Positions 47,601-55,260 of a DNA stretch of 64,000 nucleotides are shown here, piece after piece. Made by a program: the position numbers and the translations under genes. The stretch's first letter is position 1, and every line of letters begins with the position of its first letter. The stretch comes from Primulina eburnea (Eukaryota; Streptophyta; Magnoliopsida; Lamiales; Gesneriaceae): contig NC_133110.1 of NCBI RefSeq assembly GCF_022965805.1, positions 32,798,790-32,862,789 of the forward strand, in the 5' to 3' direction. Under the pieces are notes generated by a model. The model saw only the letters and a list, made by a program, of their open reading frames with translations. It was not told where the DNA came from and ran no database searches.

Positions 47601-47864
47601 AAACGAATCGAGGGAGCAGATTTCGATCCGGGCCCGGAATTTCTCGGTCGGACCGAGTGTGTTTGGGACCGACTGTTTGGGAGCGTGAAGATCGGTGGCG
47701 GGCTTGGGAGAAGGTTTACGGCATCTGAATAGTTTCCACGGTTTATGGTGGGAGGATTGTTCGGCGATTGAGAGAAGGGCCTTGCGCTTGGAGAGAGCTA
47801 CGGCCCGATTGGCCTCGGCACGTTTTCTTTGTTCTTCCGTAATTTCTTCCATTTTTTCTTCCAT
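19884..47864 (-). CDS. ZRANB3: ZRANB3-like SNF2 annealing helicase with C-terminal HNH endonuclease domain
   Basis: This is a nuclear ATP-driven DNA translocase of the SMARCAL1/ZRANB3 branch of SNF2 proteins. In animals ZRANB3 reanneals DNA and remodels or cuts stalled replication forks; the plant counterpart is At5g07810. The 23 exons join in one frame: 3,777 nt, 1,258 residues, against about 1,190 in Arabidopsis. Domains in order are an N-terminal basic region, SNF2 ATPase lobe 1 (Walker A DEMGLGKT at about 227-234, DESH at 323-326, SGTPS at 357-361), helicase lobe 2 (EDRAHRHGQ at about 625-633), a variable linker, Cys-pair regions and HNH (about 1045-1090). Every junction I used follows GT-AG. 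The start is the first of two close Met codons (residues 1 and 5). Introns total about 24 kb and hold several transposons. Exon blocks are detailed separately. The gene looks intact, but expression cannot be judged. Confidence 0.88.
21595..21800. repeat. Duplicated segment with (TTA)n microsatellites in intron 20
   Basis: A block with GGTGCAT(A/G), CTTCCACTTTATTATT and a (TTA)n run ending TTAATCAG occurs twice, about 21596-21665 and 21727-21800. The second run is longer. Repeat expansion and local duplication are the likely causes. Confidence 0.7.
22136..22778. mobile_element. hAT-like non-autonomous transposon in intron 20
   Basis: The 643-bp element starts CTATGTTGCATGGATAC and ends with the inverted match GTATCCGTGCTACATAG. 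An 8-bp direct repeat, GTTCTTA(T/C), flanks it at 22128-22135 and 22779-22786. Subterminal zones are filled with ACGATACGG/CCGTATCCGT repeats in both orientations, and the centre is AT-rich. An 8-bp target duplication with subterminal short repeats is characteristic of hAT elements. No transposase is present. Confidence 0.75.
24009..25865 (-). CDS. ZRANB3: Helicase-nuclease gene, exons 15-18: linker region
   Basis: Exons are 25620-25865, 25343-25447, 24312-24620 and 24009-24196 (residues about 679-960). Exon 15 is Ser/Lys/Glu-rich and low in conservation. Exon 17 carries the conserved SKYTGRIHLYSCI and RPIFENFRPEEVE stretches and a Cys pair (LSCELC). Exon 18 ends MDEPLCKLCQTPC, another Cys cluster that could bind zinc. 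The donor after exon 18 is GTAGGT, splitting a Lys codon. Confidence 0.8.
26090..26135. repeat. (GAA)n microsatellite in intron 14
   Basis: About ten GAA/AGA units with small interruptions, followed by AGTAGTAGT. Confidence 0.85.
26652..26690. repeat. (TA)n microsatellite abutting the exon 14 donor site
   Basis: Close to twenty TA units end directly at the donor side of exon 14 (exon end 26693, GT at 26691-26692). On the transcript this makes a U/A-rich run right after the 5' splice site. Confidence 0.85.
26693..31467 (-). CDS. ZRANB3: Helicase-nuclease gene, exons 9-14: helicase C lobe
   Basis: Exons are 31284-31467, 30070-30263, 29013-29114, 27634-27744, 26897-26962 and 26693-26791. They encode IRRLKEHVLLQLPPKRRQ, KMIIFAFHHKVLDGVQ, GIQFVRIDCTITGGDRQAAI, VGIRAGGSGLNLTSADNVVF, AEDRAHRHGQKRLVNIYIF and DTSDELHWQRLN, which are motifs IV to VI of the SNF2 C lobe. 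The family consensus RIDG reads RIDC here, and the usual basic PRDR-like stretch reads TGGDR. Exon 10 starts inside a longer open frame because only the acceptor at 30264 preserves phase. Motif VI is intact, so the ATPase is likely still functional. Confidence 0.83.
32380..32990 (-). mobile_element. 5'-truncated LINE in intron 8
   Basis: A minus-strand frame at 32492-32983 encodes a plant LINE C-terminus. It has the zinc-binding reverse-transcriptase tail with Cys/His spacing in CSLCKQSEENQDHLLIHC, then FWYIIVHCTFWTTWIERNNR and a final LLSDLVRD. The 3' UTR includes GTGGATTGCTCATCCACTGG, shared with the LINE at 45.24-45.69 kb. The reverse-transcriptase core and endonuclease are missing, as expected for 5' truncation during insertion. 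Confidence 0.82.
33528..34500 (+). mobile_element. Solo LTR, copia-type, in intron 8
   Basis: It begins TGTTGGAAACCAAATTTCGG and ends TTCAACCCCCCCTTCTAAACAC followed by CGATCCTATCA. A promoter-like TATAAATATAA lies near 33925. The start matches the partial LTR at 63,457 closely, and the end form (TTCAA-CCCCC then GATCC-ACA) is common in copia LTRs. No internal domains and no second LTR follow, so it is a solo LTR. I could not find a convincing 5-bp target duplication. Confidence 0.7.
35130..39434 (-). CDS. ZRANB3: Helicase-nuclease gene, exons 3-8: rest of SNF2 ATPase lobe 1
   Basis: Exons are 39302-39434, 37466-37641, 35761-35834, 35539-35574, 35368-35458 and 35130-35189. They encode motif Ia (ILVVCPAILRHSWAEE), the DEAH-box equivalent IIDESHH, motif III LLSGTPSLSR, then PYDIFHQVNMLW, PGLLGQTKYEFAKTYCSVKF and DFSKGIRLEELNVLL. 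Exon 6 is only 36 nt and is needed to give FHQVNMLW. Its donor is GTAAGT, although an earlier in-exon GTAAAC also looks like a donor. Exon 3 joins exon 4 through a split Val codon (G|TG), which rules out an exon at 38970-39000. Confidence 0.85.
36155..36284. repeat. Two identical 65-bp tandem units in intron 4
   Basis: The unit beginning TTCTTGAGTTCTTCCTC and containing AAACGATTATCCGTCTC occurs twice without a difference I can see. Identity implies a recent duplication. Confidence 0.9.
39003..39088. repeat. (GA)n/(GGGA)n purine tract in intron 3
   Basis: An uninterrupted purine run of GAGAGA, GGGAGGGAGGGA and GAGGGGGAG segments, repeated as a higher-order block about 36 bp long. On the transcript this is a CU-rich tract. 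Confidence 0.9.
40084..40236 (-). repeat. 3' LTR of the copia element
   Basis: It matches 45695-45826, sharing blocks such as GTTCACTAGATTAGGTTCTAG. On the minus strand it starts CGTCGATTGACC where the partner has TGTTGATTGACC, so its TG terminus has mutated. The downstream end is not certain. Confidence 0.65.
40237..40248 (-). other. Polypurine tract of the copia element
   Basis: The minus strand reads TTGAGGGGGAG directly before the 3' LTR. This is the second-strand priming site in the life cycle of the element. Confidence 0.7.
40244..42500 (-). pseudogene. Copia integrase C-part, reverse transcriptase and RNase H
   Basis: Minus-strand blocks include the integrase tail (GKLEPRAIKCIFLGYS and HFWAHVVLTATYVINRAPS), reverse-transcriptase pieces with KSLYGLKQSPRAWFHRF, and an RNase H block (GKLIYLSHTRPDVGFAVSV, then NPVHHDRTKHIEVDRHFI). 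Stops separate the pieces. The catalytic VDD of the reverse transcriptase is not clearly kept. Confidence 0.8.
42505..43190 (-). mobile_element. LINE fragment inserted in the copia integrase region
   Basis: On the minus strand it shows LINE C-terminal motifs (FWQVVVHCICWTVWLERNRR, then FDLMRQWDYVYH), a short 3' UTR and an A-rich tail at about 42505-42515. Copia integrase sequence continues on both sides, so this LINE came second. It differs in sequence from the LINE pieces at 32.5 and 45.3 kb. Confidence 0.75.
43217..44953 (-). pseudogene. Copia gag, protease region and integrase N-part
   Basis: The gag block (ISWLITSMIPEIDENI, LLGLNHQLDDVCGRILAI) is followed by a Cys/His knuckle-like CGKCKKNTHSLETC. 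Next come the spacer LGCNLLSVRCLNRDLKC and the integrase start SRWFLLFVDDHTSLSWLF. Frames shift several times. Integrase is cut by a LINE at about 43.2 kb. Confidence 0.78.
45206..45217 (-). other. Primer-binding site of the copia element
   Basis: The minus strand reads TGGTATCAGAG, complementary to the 3' end of plant initiator-methionine tRNA, as in most plant copia elements. Confidence 0.8.
45238..45694 (+). mobile_element. LINE fragment inserted in the copia 5' LTR
   Basis: The plus strand carries a degenerate LINE C-terminus (IWIKVMQHLGFQW, then RIFSDKEDSDEELWEKIKF and RISDLVRD), a 3' UTR with GTGGATCGCTCATCCACTTG and a poly-A tail at 45684-45694. It splits the LTR between 45238 and 45695. 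It is the same subfamily as the LINE at 32.4-33.0 kb. Confidence 0.78.
45917..46436. mobile_element. Small inverted-repeat element with GGCGG/TAGGCG ends in intron 2
   Basis: The left end GTTCTAAAATTTG is followed by GC-rich GGGCGCCTGCCGCC and CTAGGCG motifs. The right end has CGCCTAAGTGGCCGCC and then TTTTTAGAAC, an inverted match. The centre is AT-rich. I see no clear target duplication. It is probably a non-autonomous DNA transposon. Confidence 0.5.
46747..47864 (-). CDS. ZRANB3: Helicase-nuclease gene, exons 1-2: N-terminus and Walker A
   Basis: Exon 1 is 47517-47864 (residues 1-116) and exon 2 is 46747-47106 (117-236). Exon 1 opens MEEKMEEITEEQRKRAEANR, a charged helix followed by a basic stretch with KPWKLFRCRK. 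Exon 2 ends in the ATP-binding loop IADEMGLGKTLQ, cut by the donor GTAATC directly after the Gln codon. The intervening block (KGIECEEIPWGTF to FQLDGVRFGL) is the usual lead-in to the SNF2 domain. The phase is 0 at both junctions. Exon 1 may be off by one base at its 3' end. Confidence 0.85.
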
Positions 47865-47997
47865 TTTTCAAAAAGAGAGCGGGGAGGAGATATAAGTGCC
47901 GACGTTAGGTAGATATATAGACCCGCACAAAATTTCTATCAAATAAATAGTCCTCCAACGGAAATAAAATATTTGCTTTAGGCAAAAATTTATATGA
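47865..47997 (-). promoter_or_regulatory. Probable core promoter of the helicase-nuclease gene
   Basis: A TATA-like stretch (reverse complement CTATATATCT, 47911-47920) lies about 50 bases upstream of the start codon on the minus strand. That leaves only a short 5' UTR. A dispersed repeat begins right behind it at about 47998, so the native promoter between start codon and repeat is compact. Confidence 0.35.
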
Positions 47998-48120
47998 TAC
48001 GATTTTACGGGTCGTATTTTATTAGACGGGTTTTTATTTGGGTCATTCATGAAAAGAATATTACTTTTTATTGTTAATATCTGTAGGGTTGACACGTCTC
48101 ACAGATAAGGATCCATGAAA
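47998..48120. repeat. Dispersed GGGTC/TCTCACAGATAAG repeat upstream of the helicase-nuclease gene
   Basis: Landmarks are ATTTGGGTCATTCATGAAAA, ATATTACTTTTTATTG and GTAGGGTTGACACGTCTC. A related copy lies at about 63,290-63,420. The layout resembles small inverted-repeat elements common in plant genomes. It lies about 130 bp upstream of the start codon. Confidence 0.5.
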
Positions 48121-48914
48121 CCCACTCTTAAAATTATTATTATTGTTGTTGTTTTAAATAATAATTTGACTAATATACAATTACATAGGCTTTTATCGGG
48201 CCTTTTGTACTAATTAACTATCAAAAGGTTATCTGCTCCTCTCCTCTCTCATTGTTCGAAGAATCAAAGTCTGTTTCTCGTTTCTCTCTATTCGTTCTCA
48301 ATAATCATAACTTTCGTTGCAGTAGAGGAGAACACCAGAGTAGCCTTCAATAGCCGACGAGCATTCCTTTGGACTTCCGCTTTTTCACATATTATTCGTA
48401 TTGAGAGAGAGAAGTTTCTTTTCTCCATATCTTTTATCGATTTTGTTGCTCTTAAATTTGGTACAATTGGGCGGATCCGAGCCACACCAAGGCAATCCCT
48501 AGCCCATAATTACGAGCCCACTATCAGGAGTCCAAGCCCATAATTCCAAGTCCACTATCAAGGACCCGAGCCCATCGAAAGGACCGAGAGTCTTGAGCCC
48601 GACGTTTTTAAAGGATTTGGAGATATGCTCACAGGTAGACAAGGGTCCCGGTAAATCCCGGATTCAGGTAAATCTGGTCAGGATAAGGCTTGAGTCCTAA
48701 TCACCATCGGGATAGAATCCTATTGTTTGGAGTCTACTATCTCAAGTAGGACTCTATCTGAGCAAAATTCATACTCCATCAAGGTAACTGAACCCTCTCT
48801 TTAAATACAATGTATATGCTACGGTTCTACAAATTCAAGTTTTCTTATTCAACTGGCATTATTATATTTCACTTTTAAGTTTGCTCACTGGTGCCCCTTA
48901 ACGCTACTCTCATC
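48121..48914 (+). mobile_element. Probable 5' LTR and leader of a Tat-like gypsy element, with unexplained sequence at its left
   Basis: The part from about 48480 carries repeated AGCCCATAATT and AAGTCCACTATCA phrases, a CTTTAAATACAATG promoter-like box near 48800 and the end CTCACTGGTGCCCC. That form is common in LTRs of Tat-type gypsy elements. The gag-pol remnant on the far side of the next LTR fits this. The left part (48190-48480) is pyrimidine-rich, like a plant 5' UTR, but no coding frame follows. Confidence 0.45.
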
Positions 48915-49975
48915 TGTTAGGTTTCGAGTCGATTCGGGTTTAAACCGGGAGTTTACGTCTAGGAATGATTTTAAATATGTTTTGGGACATTTTAAGGAGT
49001 TTGGTAAGCTTCAAGTCAATTTTAGAGGTCCAGGGGAAAAACGGTAATTTTTGGGTTCCCATGGCAAAATGGCCATTTTGCTCCCGGGGCGAGATTTTGG
49101 TACTGGCAGCGCCCTGAGCAAAAATTTATGATATTTTAAATGTTTATGCATCACATTTATGATTTTTATGAAATTATGATAATTATGGTGCATGCTTGGT
49201 TTAAAAGAAAAATTATGTATATGTATGCTTTTATTTAAGTGATGAATATAATGACACGTTTTTCAAAGAAGTGATTTAGTTGTGACTAACACGATGACAC
49301 GATGACATGTAAGGCCAGACTCAGTGGGCGGGTAGTGTTGTCGCTGATGATCCTCGCCGTCGAGTACCACGGTTACACGTAGATGGATCCATCGATTGAC
49401 ATGATGATACGAAAGTCACAGCTAATAAACGGAATTCAAATTAAAAAATTTAACACGTATATGCTGATATGATGATACATGCTATGATTTTACCATGTTT
49501 TGACAGAACACGATTACGTATACGATTTTACTACAGACATGAAATGTATGTTGATTATGCTATTTTTCACTGTTGTGTGCCACGTATATGTACTTGTTAT
49601 TACTGGTACAGGTGTGTTGAGTCTTTAGACTCATTAGGCATGTGTGATGCGGGTGAGCTAGTTACTGAGGAGACTGGAGGTGCTGGACTCTGAGCATGCA
49701 GCACTGGTGCGGTGACACGACCCGAGGATCGCACGATTTTCCGCATATTTATTTATGAGATTTGAGAGGAGATAAACATCTATATATGTTGATGATATTA
49801 TGATTTTTTTTACATGTTTACGTTTTCGTTGATTTTGGATGTTGTTAGTTATTTTTAAATTGCGCTACTTTTATTGGCAAATAAATGAGATTATTTAAAT
49901 GTTATTTTTGTAATTGCGAGCTTTTTTAAAAATAATAATAATATTTTCGCACTTTTAAAACGAGTAAACGTTACA
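48915..49975 (+). mobile_element. Gypsy-type LTR, copy 2, inserted between LTR and gag of the Tat-like element
   Basis: It begins TGTTAGGTTTCGAGTCG and ends CGAGTAAACGTTACA, a TGTTAG...TTACA terminus. Internal landmarks (GCATGCTTGGTTTAAAAGAAA, GATGGATCCATCGA, AAAGTCACAGC) match copies 1 and 3, which lie in the opposite orientation. Gag of a different element resumes directly at 49976. I found no matching 5-bp flanks. Confidence 0.6.
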
Positions 49976-52545
49976 GAAGAACTCCCTAAAAACTTCAAGT
50001 TCCCAAACATCGTAGAATGTGATGGGAAGGGGGATCCCAAAGACCACCTGTCACGGTTCAAAAATTCCTCACTCCTCCACTAATACTCGGACCCCATCAA
50101 ATGCCGAGTCTTCCTTCCAGCTCTGATAGGATCGGCACAGCAGTGGTTCAACTTGCTACAGTCCGGTGACATCAAGACCTTCTCGGATTTTAGTCGTGAT
50201 TTCCTTCACCATTTCGCCAGCAGCAAGAAACACCTAGTCACTCTTTTCAGTCTTTTTGCTATGAGACAACAGGAGCACTAGGGCTTATGAGCATACATAC
50301 AACAATTTAGTGATGTGGTCAATGAAGTTCCATATGCCACATCCGATTTATTAATAAGTGTGTTTGTTCATGGGCTCACGATGGATGACTTCGTGAAATC
50401 ATTGATAAAAAAAGCCCGTAAGCACATATGATGAACTTGTGGCCGGAGCAGATAAATACGTCAACCTTGAAGAAGTCCAACTCGCCCGAGCTCATCAACA
50501 GGAAGAACCAAGCGCCAGCCCTAGAAAATCCAAGCCTATCAGCTCGGCTCCTCGGTCGGACTGATCTGCTCGGGCAGAGCCCCTGGGCCAATTCGCTGCT
50601 TACAACCCACTTAAAGTTAGTAGGTTCAGGGCCCTCCAAATATGTGAAAATTAACACATGGGGAAACGATCATGGGCCTTAGAGATCCAGGTCGGACATA
50701 TATTGCGACTTCCACAAAGATTATGGGCGCACTACCTGCGAATGCAAACACTTGGGCCATGAGATAGAACGCATCGTTCAGCAGGACAGACAAATAAAAG
50801 ATATTCTCACCCATCAAGGGTCAGCCTACTGACCCCCGAAGTGGGCGAGGGAAAGTCCCGACCCTAGAGACTGAAGAAGAGGAAGACAAATCTAGAATGA
50901 ACAGTACCCTTCACTGGAGCAAAATCAGCCTGGGCTAAAGGAGCGACAGCGTCATCCCTCCTGGGGGAGTCATAAACATGATATCAGGGGGACCCACTGA
51001 TGGAAACTCCAACCGAACCAAAAATACGAATCGTAGAAGGTTGGCGAATATGGAAATCACTGGGAACAAAGGTCTGGACAAGAACTTTTATATCGGTCGG
51101 ACCAGGGGACCTGGCTGGATTGACCGACCCTCATATGATGTGTTAGTCATCGAACCATGATGGATAATTATGAAGTAGCTCGGATATTCGTGGATTCTGG
51201 AAGCTCGGTCAACGTGCTATTCCAAGAAACTATGGATCAGATGGATTTGGGGGAGTCCAAAGTTGAGCCAGTATTAACCTCACTATTCGAATTTATTGAA
51301 CATGCCATTTGACCGATAGGCATGATAAATTTTCCTCTCACACTCGGGGGATCTCACACAAGAAAAACCAAGATTATCAGTTTCATAATTGTGGACGCCC
51401 CTCGTCGTATAACTCTATCTTAGGCCGACCAGCCATGACCGCCTTCTTGGCAGTCGCCTCAGCTCTACATCAGAAAATCAAGTTCCCGGTTGGCAGTGAA
51501 GTCGGCGAAGTGAGAGGGGATCAGAAAGTAGCAAGAAAATGCTGTGGAGGAAGAGCAAGTTGCACAGAAGGCCACCGAAACCGAGCACCCAAGCCGACCA
51601 GGCCCCCGGGGAGCACGGATATTTGAACTTGATAGAATACATTGTCTAGATGATCTCGGAGGAAGAATGTGAAGAAACTATCATCTCCTACTCATCTGGA
51701 TGGTTAAAATAGCAAAAACACTATAAGAACCCTTAGTGAGTCAGGTAATATCATGCTTGCAGAAAAACAAGGATATCTTTGCTTGCTCTGTGGCCGACCT
51801 CACATGGGTCTGAATAGAGGTAATGGAGCATAAACTGCACATCTCAAAGGAAATCCGACCTGTCATCCAAAAGAAACGTCATTTCAGGCCAGAAAAAGAT
51901 GACATCATTCAAGAACAAGTGAAAGACATGTTAAAAGCCGGGCACATCCAGGAAGTGCATTTCTCGACCTGGTTGTCAAATGTTGTCCTGTACCCAAGGC
52001 CTCGGGAAAATGGCGGATGTGCGTCCACTTTCGTGACCTAAACAAAGCATGCCCCAAGGATTGTTATCCTCTACCAATGATATATTAGTTAGTGGATTCC
52101 ACAACAGGCCATTAATTGCTCAGTTTCTTAGATGCCTATCAGGTATACAATCAAATTTCACTGGCAGGAGAAGATCAGAACAAAGTGAGTTTTGTCACAT
52201 CCATGGGAACCTATTGCTATGTCGTTATGTTTTTTGGACTTAAAAATGTCGGGGCTACTAAAGGCTCATGGATCGGGTGTTCAAAGAGCAGATAGGGAAA
52301 AATGTTGAAGTACATGTGGACGAAATCCTCATCAAAACAAGGGTAGCTGAGCACTTCATAATCAACCTAGAACAGACATATGAACCCCGAGCAACAATAA
52401 AAGCGCAAGCCTGACCGATTTCTTGGCAGAAACATTGCAGCTAGAAGAAGAGGAACAATGTAAGATTTTCGTAGATGGATCTTCTTGTAAGATAGGAAGA
52501 GGGGTCGGCATTGTGCTTATCTCCCCATGGGGAGAAGAGACATGA
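49976..52545 (+). pseudogene. Tat-like Ty3/gypsy gag-pol remnant
   Basis: Plus-strand blocks follow gypsy order. Gag (FKFPNIVECDGKGDPKDHL, then IGSAQQWFNLLQSGDIKTF) lies at 49976-50430. A Cys/His region is near 50700. Protease with the active site VDSGSSVNVLF is near 51190-51225, followed by LGRPAMTAFLAVASALHQKI. The reverse-transcriptase start (RPVIQKKRHFRPEKDDIIQ) is near 51850. An RNase H-like FVDGSSCKIGRGVGIVLISP is near 52468-52530. Stops occur throughout. No 3' LTR is recognised. The next sequence is of a different family. Confidence 0.8.
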
Positions 52546-54200
52546 ATTTTGGTCAGGTTAGAGCGGTCATTTTTGACCGGCCTAGCGCGTCGTGCTATAA
52601 AAGATTTTCTCATTTCTTTCCTCCATTTTGCACGAAACCCTCTCCTCCTAAACAAAAAAATATCACCCCTCCCCTTCGATTTTCAGCCTCTCAAGCTCGA
52701 CTTGCAGGTACACTCCTTGATTTCCTACGTCCCTCACTACTTAAGCACTCCGGCAACTCTACTTTTCCTTCAAAATTTGCAAGGCACTTGTGGTGGCTAT
52801 CTTGTCCCTCCCACAACCAAGTTCATCCATGGCTCCAAAGAAATCCAAGGTAACACATACTTCTTCATATTCATCCGATAATAGGGGAAATTTGTAATGA
52901 CGAAGCTCGGAAGCGGTATGACCATGCCAAGTTGCATAAGCGTCTTATTTCTGAGTGAGGTTTTGGTTTTTTCTGTTAAATCGATAAATCTTCAAAACAA
53001 TATTGTGGAACGAGGATGAGAATCTTTTTGTGCTATACCTAAGGCTACGGTGGTTCCGATATTGCGCGAATTCTATGCCAACGCCGTCGAGCGGACCGAT
53101 GGGAAGGCTATGGTTTGGGTAAGTTAATTTCTTTTGACTCCGCCATTTTGAGTAAATTGTTGGGACCATACTGATGAATCGGCATTGGAGGAGTTAATAT
53201 CCAAACCAGACTATGAATTAATTCTGCAAACCATTTGTTACCCGAAGGCTATTTGGAAGCCTCCTAGTTGTTTCCTTAAGAAATATTTGCAATTTAGGCC
53301 TGCGTTGTGGTACTCTTTCTGTTAAAGCGTTTGATGCCGGTGTCCCACACCAGCGATGTTCAAAAGGACCGAGCCACGATGATATATGCACTAATGGTGG
53401 GAATTCCAATAAATGTGGACATGGTGATTTTCTCTCAGATTCAACAGTCCATACATAGCCCCATCATTGCCCTCTTTTCCATACTATCATTATGGAGTTG
53501 TGTTCCGGAGTAGGGGTTGTCATCAATTTGTATGATATGTGGATGCAGCCGATGAAACCCATTAATGAAACTTGGATGAAAACAAAATGGGGGAAAGCGT
53601 GCTTTGCACTTCCTAGAGGTGGCTGAGGATGAAGCCGCAGCTAGCCGACCACCACTGCCACCACAGCCCAGACGATGGACTATCTACGATAAAGTCGATG
53701 AGCTGTGTTCTTTTGCAGTTAATCGGGATCATTACAATGCCTTCAACAACGTGCACATGTTGTCGATGGAGTCTTTAGTACGCGGTATAGCCTCGCACAT
53801 GGTTCTTGACACCTCGGTCTATGCATCACCACTGGAATAGCCGCCTCTATTCCTATTCCGATATGCTTACCCCGTGCCGAACGATCAGGAGCCCAATGTT
53901 TTTCCACCCGATGACGATGAGGATGAGCAGTGATCAGGGGAGTCTTCGTGTTCTTTTTCTTTGCATTATTATTTTTTTTATCTATTTTCATTTCTTCTGC
54001 ATTCTGTCTAGTATCTGTGTTAGTTTCATCCGCTTTTTATCTATTTGTTTTAGTGGTCTTTTGCAATGGGGACATTGCATGGTTTTCATTTGGGGGTTGT
54101 GTGTTCAGTTTGTTATTTTGTTTATCTTTTCGTGTTTGCCTCGTGTTATATGTTTGTCACATGAGCAGTGGTCAATAATTGGTGCTAGATTGATACGTGG
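52546..54200 (+). pseudogene. Athila-like retroelement coding remnant
   Basis: After an untranslated-like stretch, the frame MAPKKSK appears near 52830. Blocks typical of the gag-like protein of Athila and similar elements follow: VVPILREFYANA near 53050, DYELILQTICYPKAIWKPP near 53210, and VSHTSDVQKDRATMIYALMVG near 53340-53405. An acidic and Ser-rich end is near 53890. It has many stops. No reverse transcriptase of this element is present in the window. A pyrimidine-rich tail runs to about 54200. Confidence 0.6.
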
Positions 54201-54764
54201 TAGTCAATGATGATGTTGAATTGATCACATATATAACACGTCCATTGTTGTCTCAGCATTAGTTGTGTTGTTGACGCATGAAAATCTTTATTGGATAATG
54301 AAATTTTTGTATGTATGTTGGCCGTAGAAGAATGCATGACATAACAAAAATTTGAAATTGCTTGTGGGGAATTTGAGATTCATTTGGTGACTTGAACTTG
54401 AACACGTTTCTTGACACGAACAATGCCCAACAGCACGAGAGTGAGTTAGGCACATTTCTGTTAGACCAATGTAGTGTACTGAGGTTACCAATAATATTTG
54501 TTTTGCAATGCTTGTCACCTTTGTATCTAGCCTTATTTATGCACCCTTGAGATTGGACTGGAGCTCCTAGACTAAAAAGATGGAGATGTATGGAGTTGAA
54601 GAAAATCAAATGAAAACTCATTTCAGCTTATTCAAGGTACTTACCCCCTATCCAACGTTGATTTATGACTGATAAGTCCAGGATGTCAAAATCAGACATG
54701 ACTCACCAATCCGACACAGTTCAACTAGAAAAAAAAATCATGTTTGGTTTTGAGGTTTTCGAGT
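54201..54764. other. Unassigned sequence between retroelement pieces
   Basis: No protein or repeat is recognised. Frames at 54259-54621 on the minus strand have no familiar motif. It may be the 3' untranslated part of the Athila-like remnant. Confidence 0.3.
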
Positions 54765-55260
54765 TCGGCTTAAATCGCGTTGGACCTGATAGCTGGCATG
54801 AAAAAAATGATCGGGTTGGGTTGGGTTCGTGTTGACCCGAAAATTTTACAAAAAAATATAATTAATAAATATTGCCTACATTTTTATATATCGTATGCCT
54901 GAAAAATATTCATTGTATATTTATATCATAAATTTTCATAATATAATAATTATTTTGCACATTTTTTTTCTTTTTTAACAATTGTTTATTTGATTTAGTA
55001 AATATATTTTATTTTTGTACAATTATACTTTCAAATTTAAATCATATATATGAGGGAGATTTTGTTATTATGTGTTTAAATTAAAATATTTTTGTATTTT
55101 TATTTAATTTTCTTTAAAAAATTTAAAAAAATTCAAAATCGGATTGATCGGGTTGATTCGGGTTCGGGTTCGGGTTCGGGTTGGGAGTTTTCGGGTTGGC
55201 TCGGGTTCGGGTTGAGAAATTTTTGAATCGTACTATGGCTCAACCCACCCTCACAAGTCC
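54765..55260. repeat. GGGTTCGG-type AT-rich element
   Basis: The left side has GGGTTGGGTTCGTGTTGACCCG, the right side has runs of GGGTTC and GGGTTGGC, and the core is almost pure A/T. It ends with CAACCCACCCTCACAAGTCC. The layout matches the AACCGAA elements with a different motif. Confidence 0.5.

Noticed and set aside
53930..54210. Phe/Val-rich frames looking like membrane segments
   Set aside because: They come from a T-rich tail after the Athila-like remnant. Two overlapping frames both look hydrophobic for that reason.
55140..55210. GGGTTCGGGTTCGGG run as an interstitial telomere
   Set aside because: Plant telomere repeat is TTTAGGG. This six-base motif belongs to the motif-walled element.
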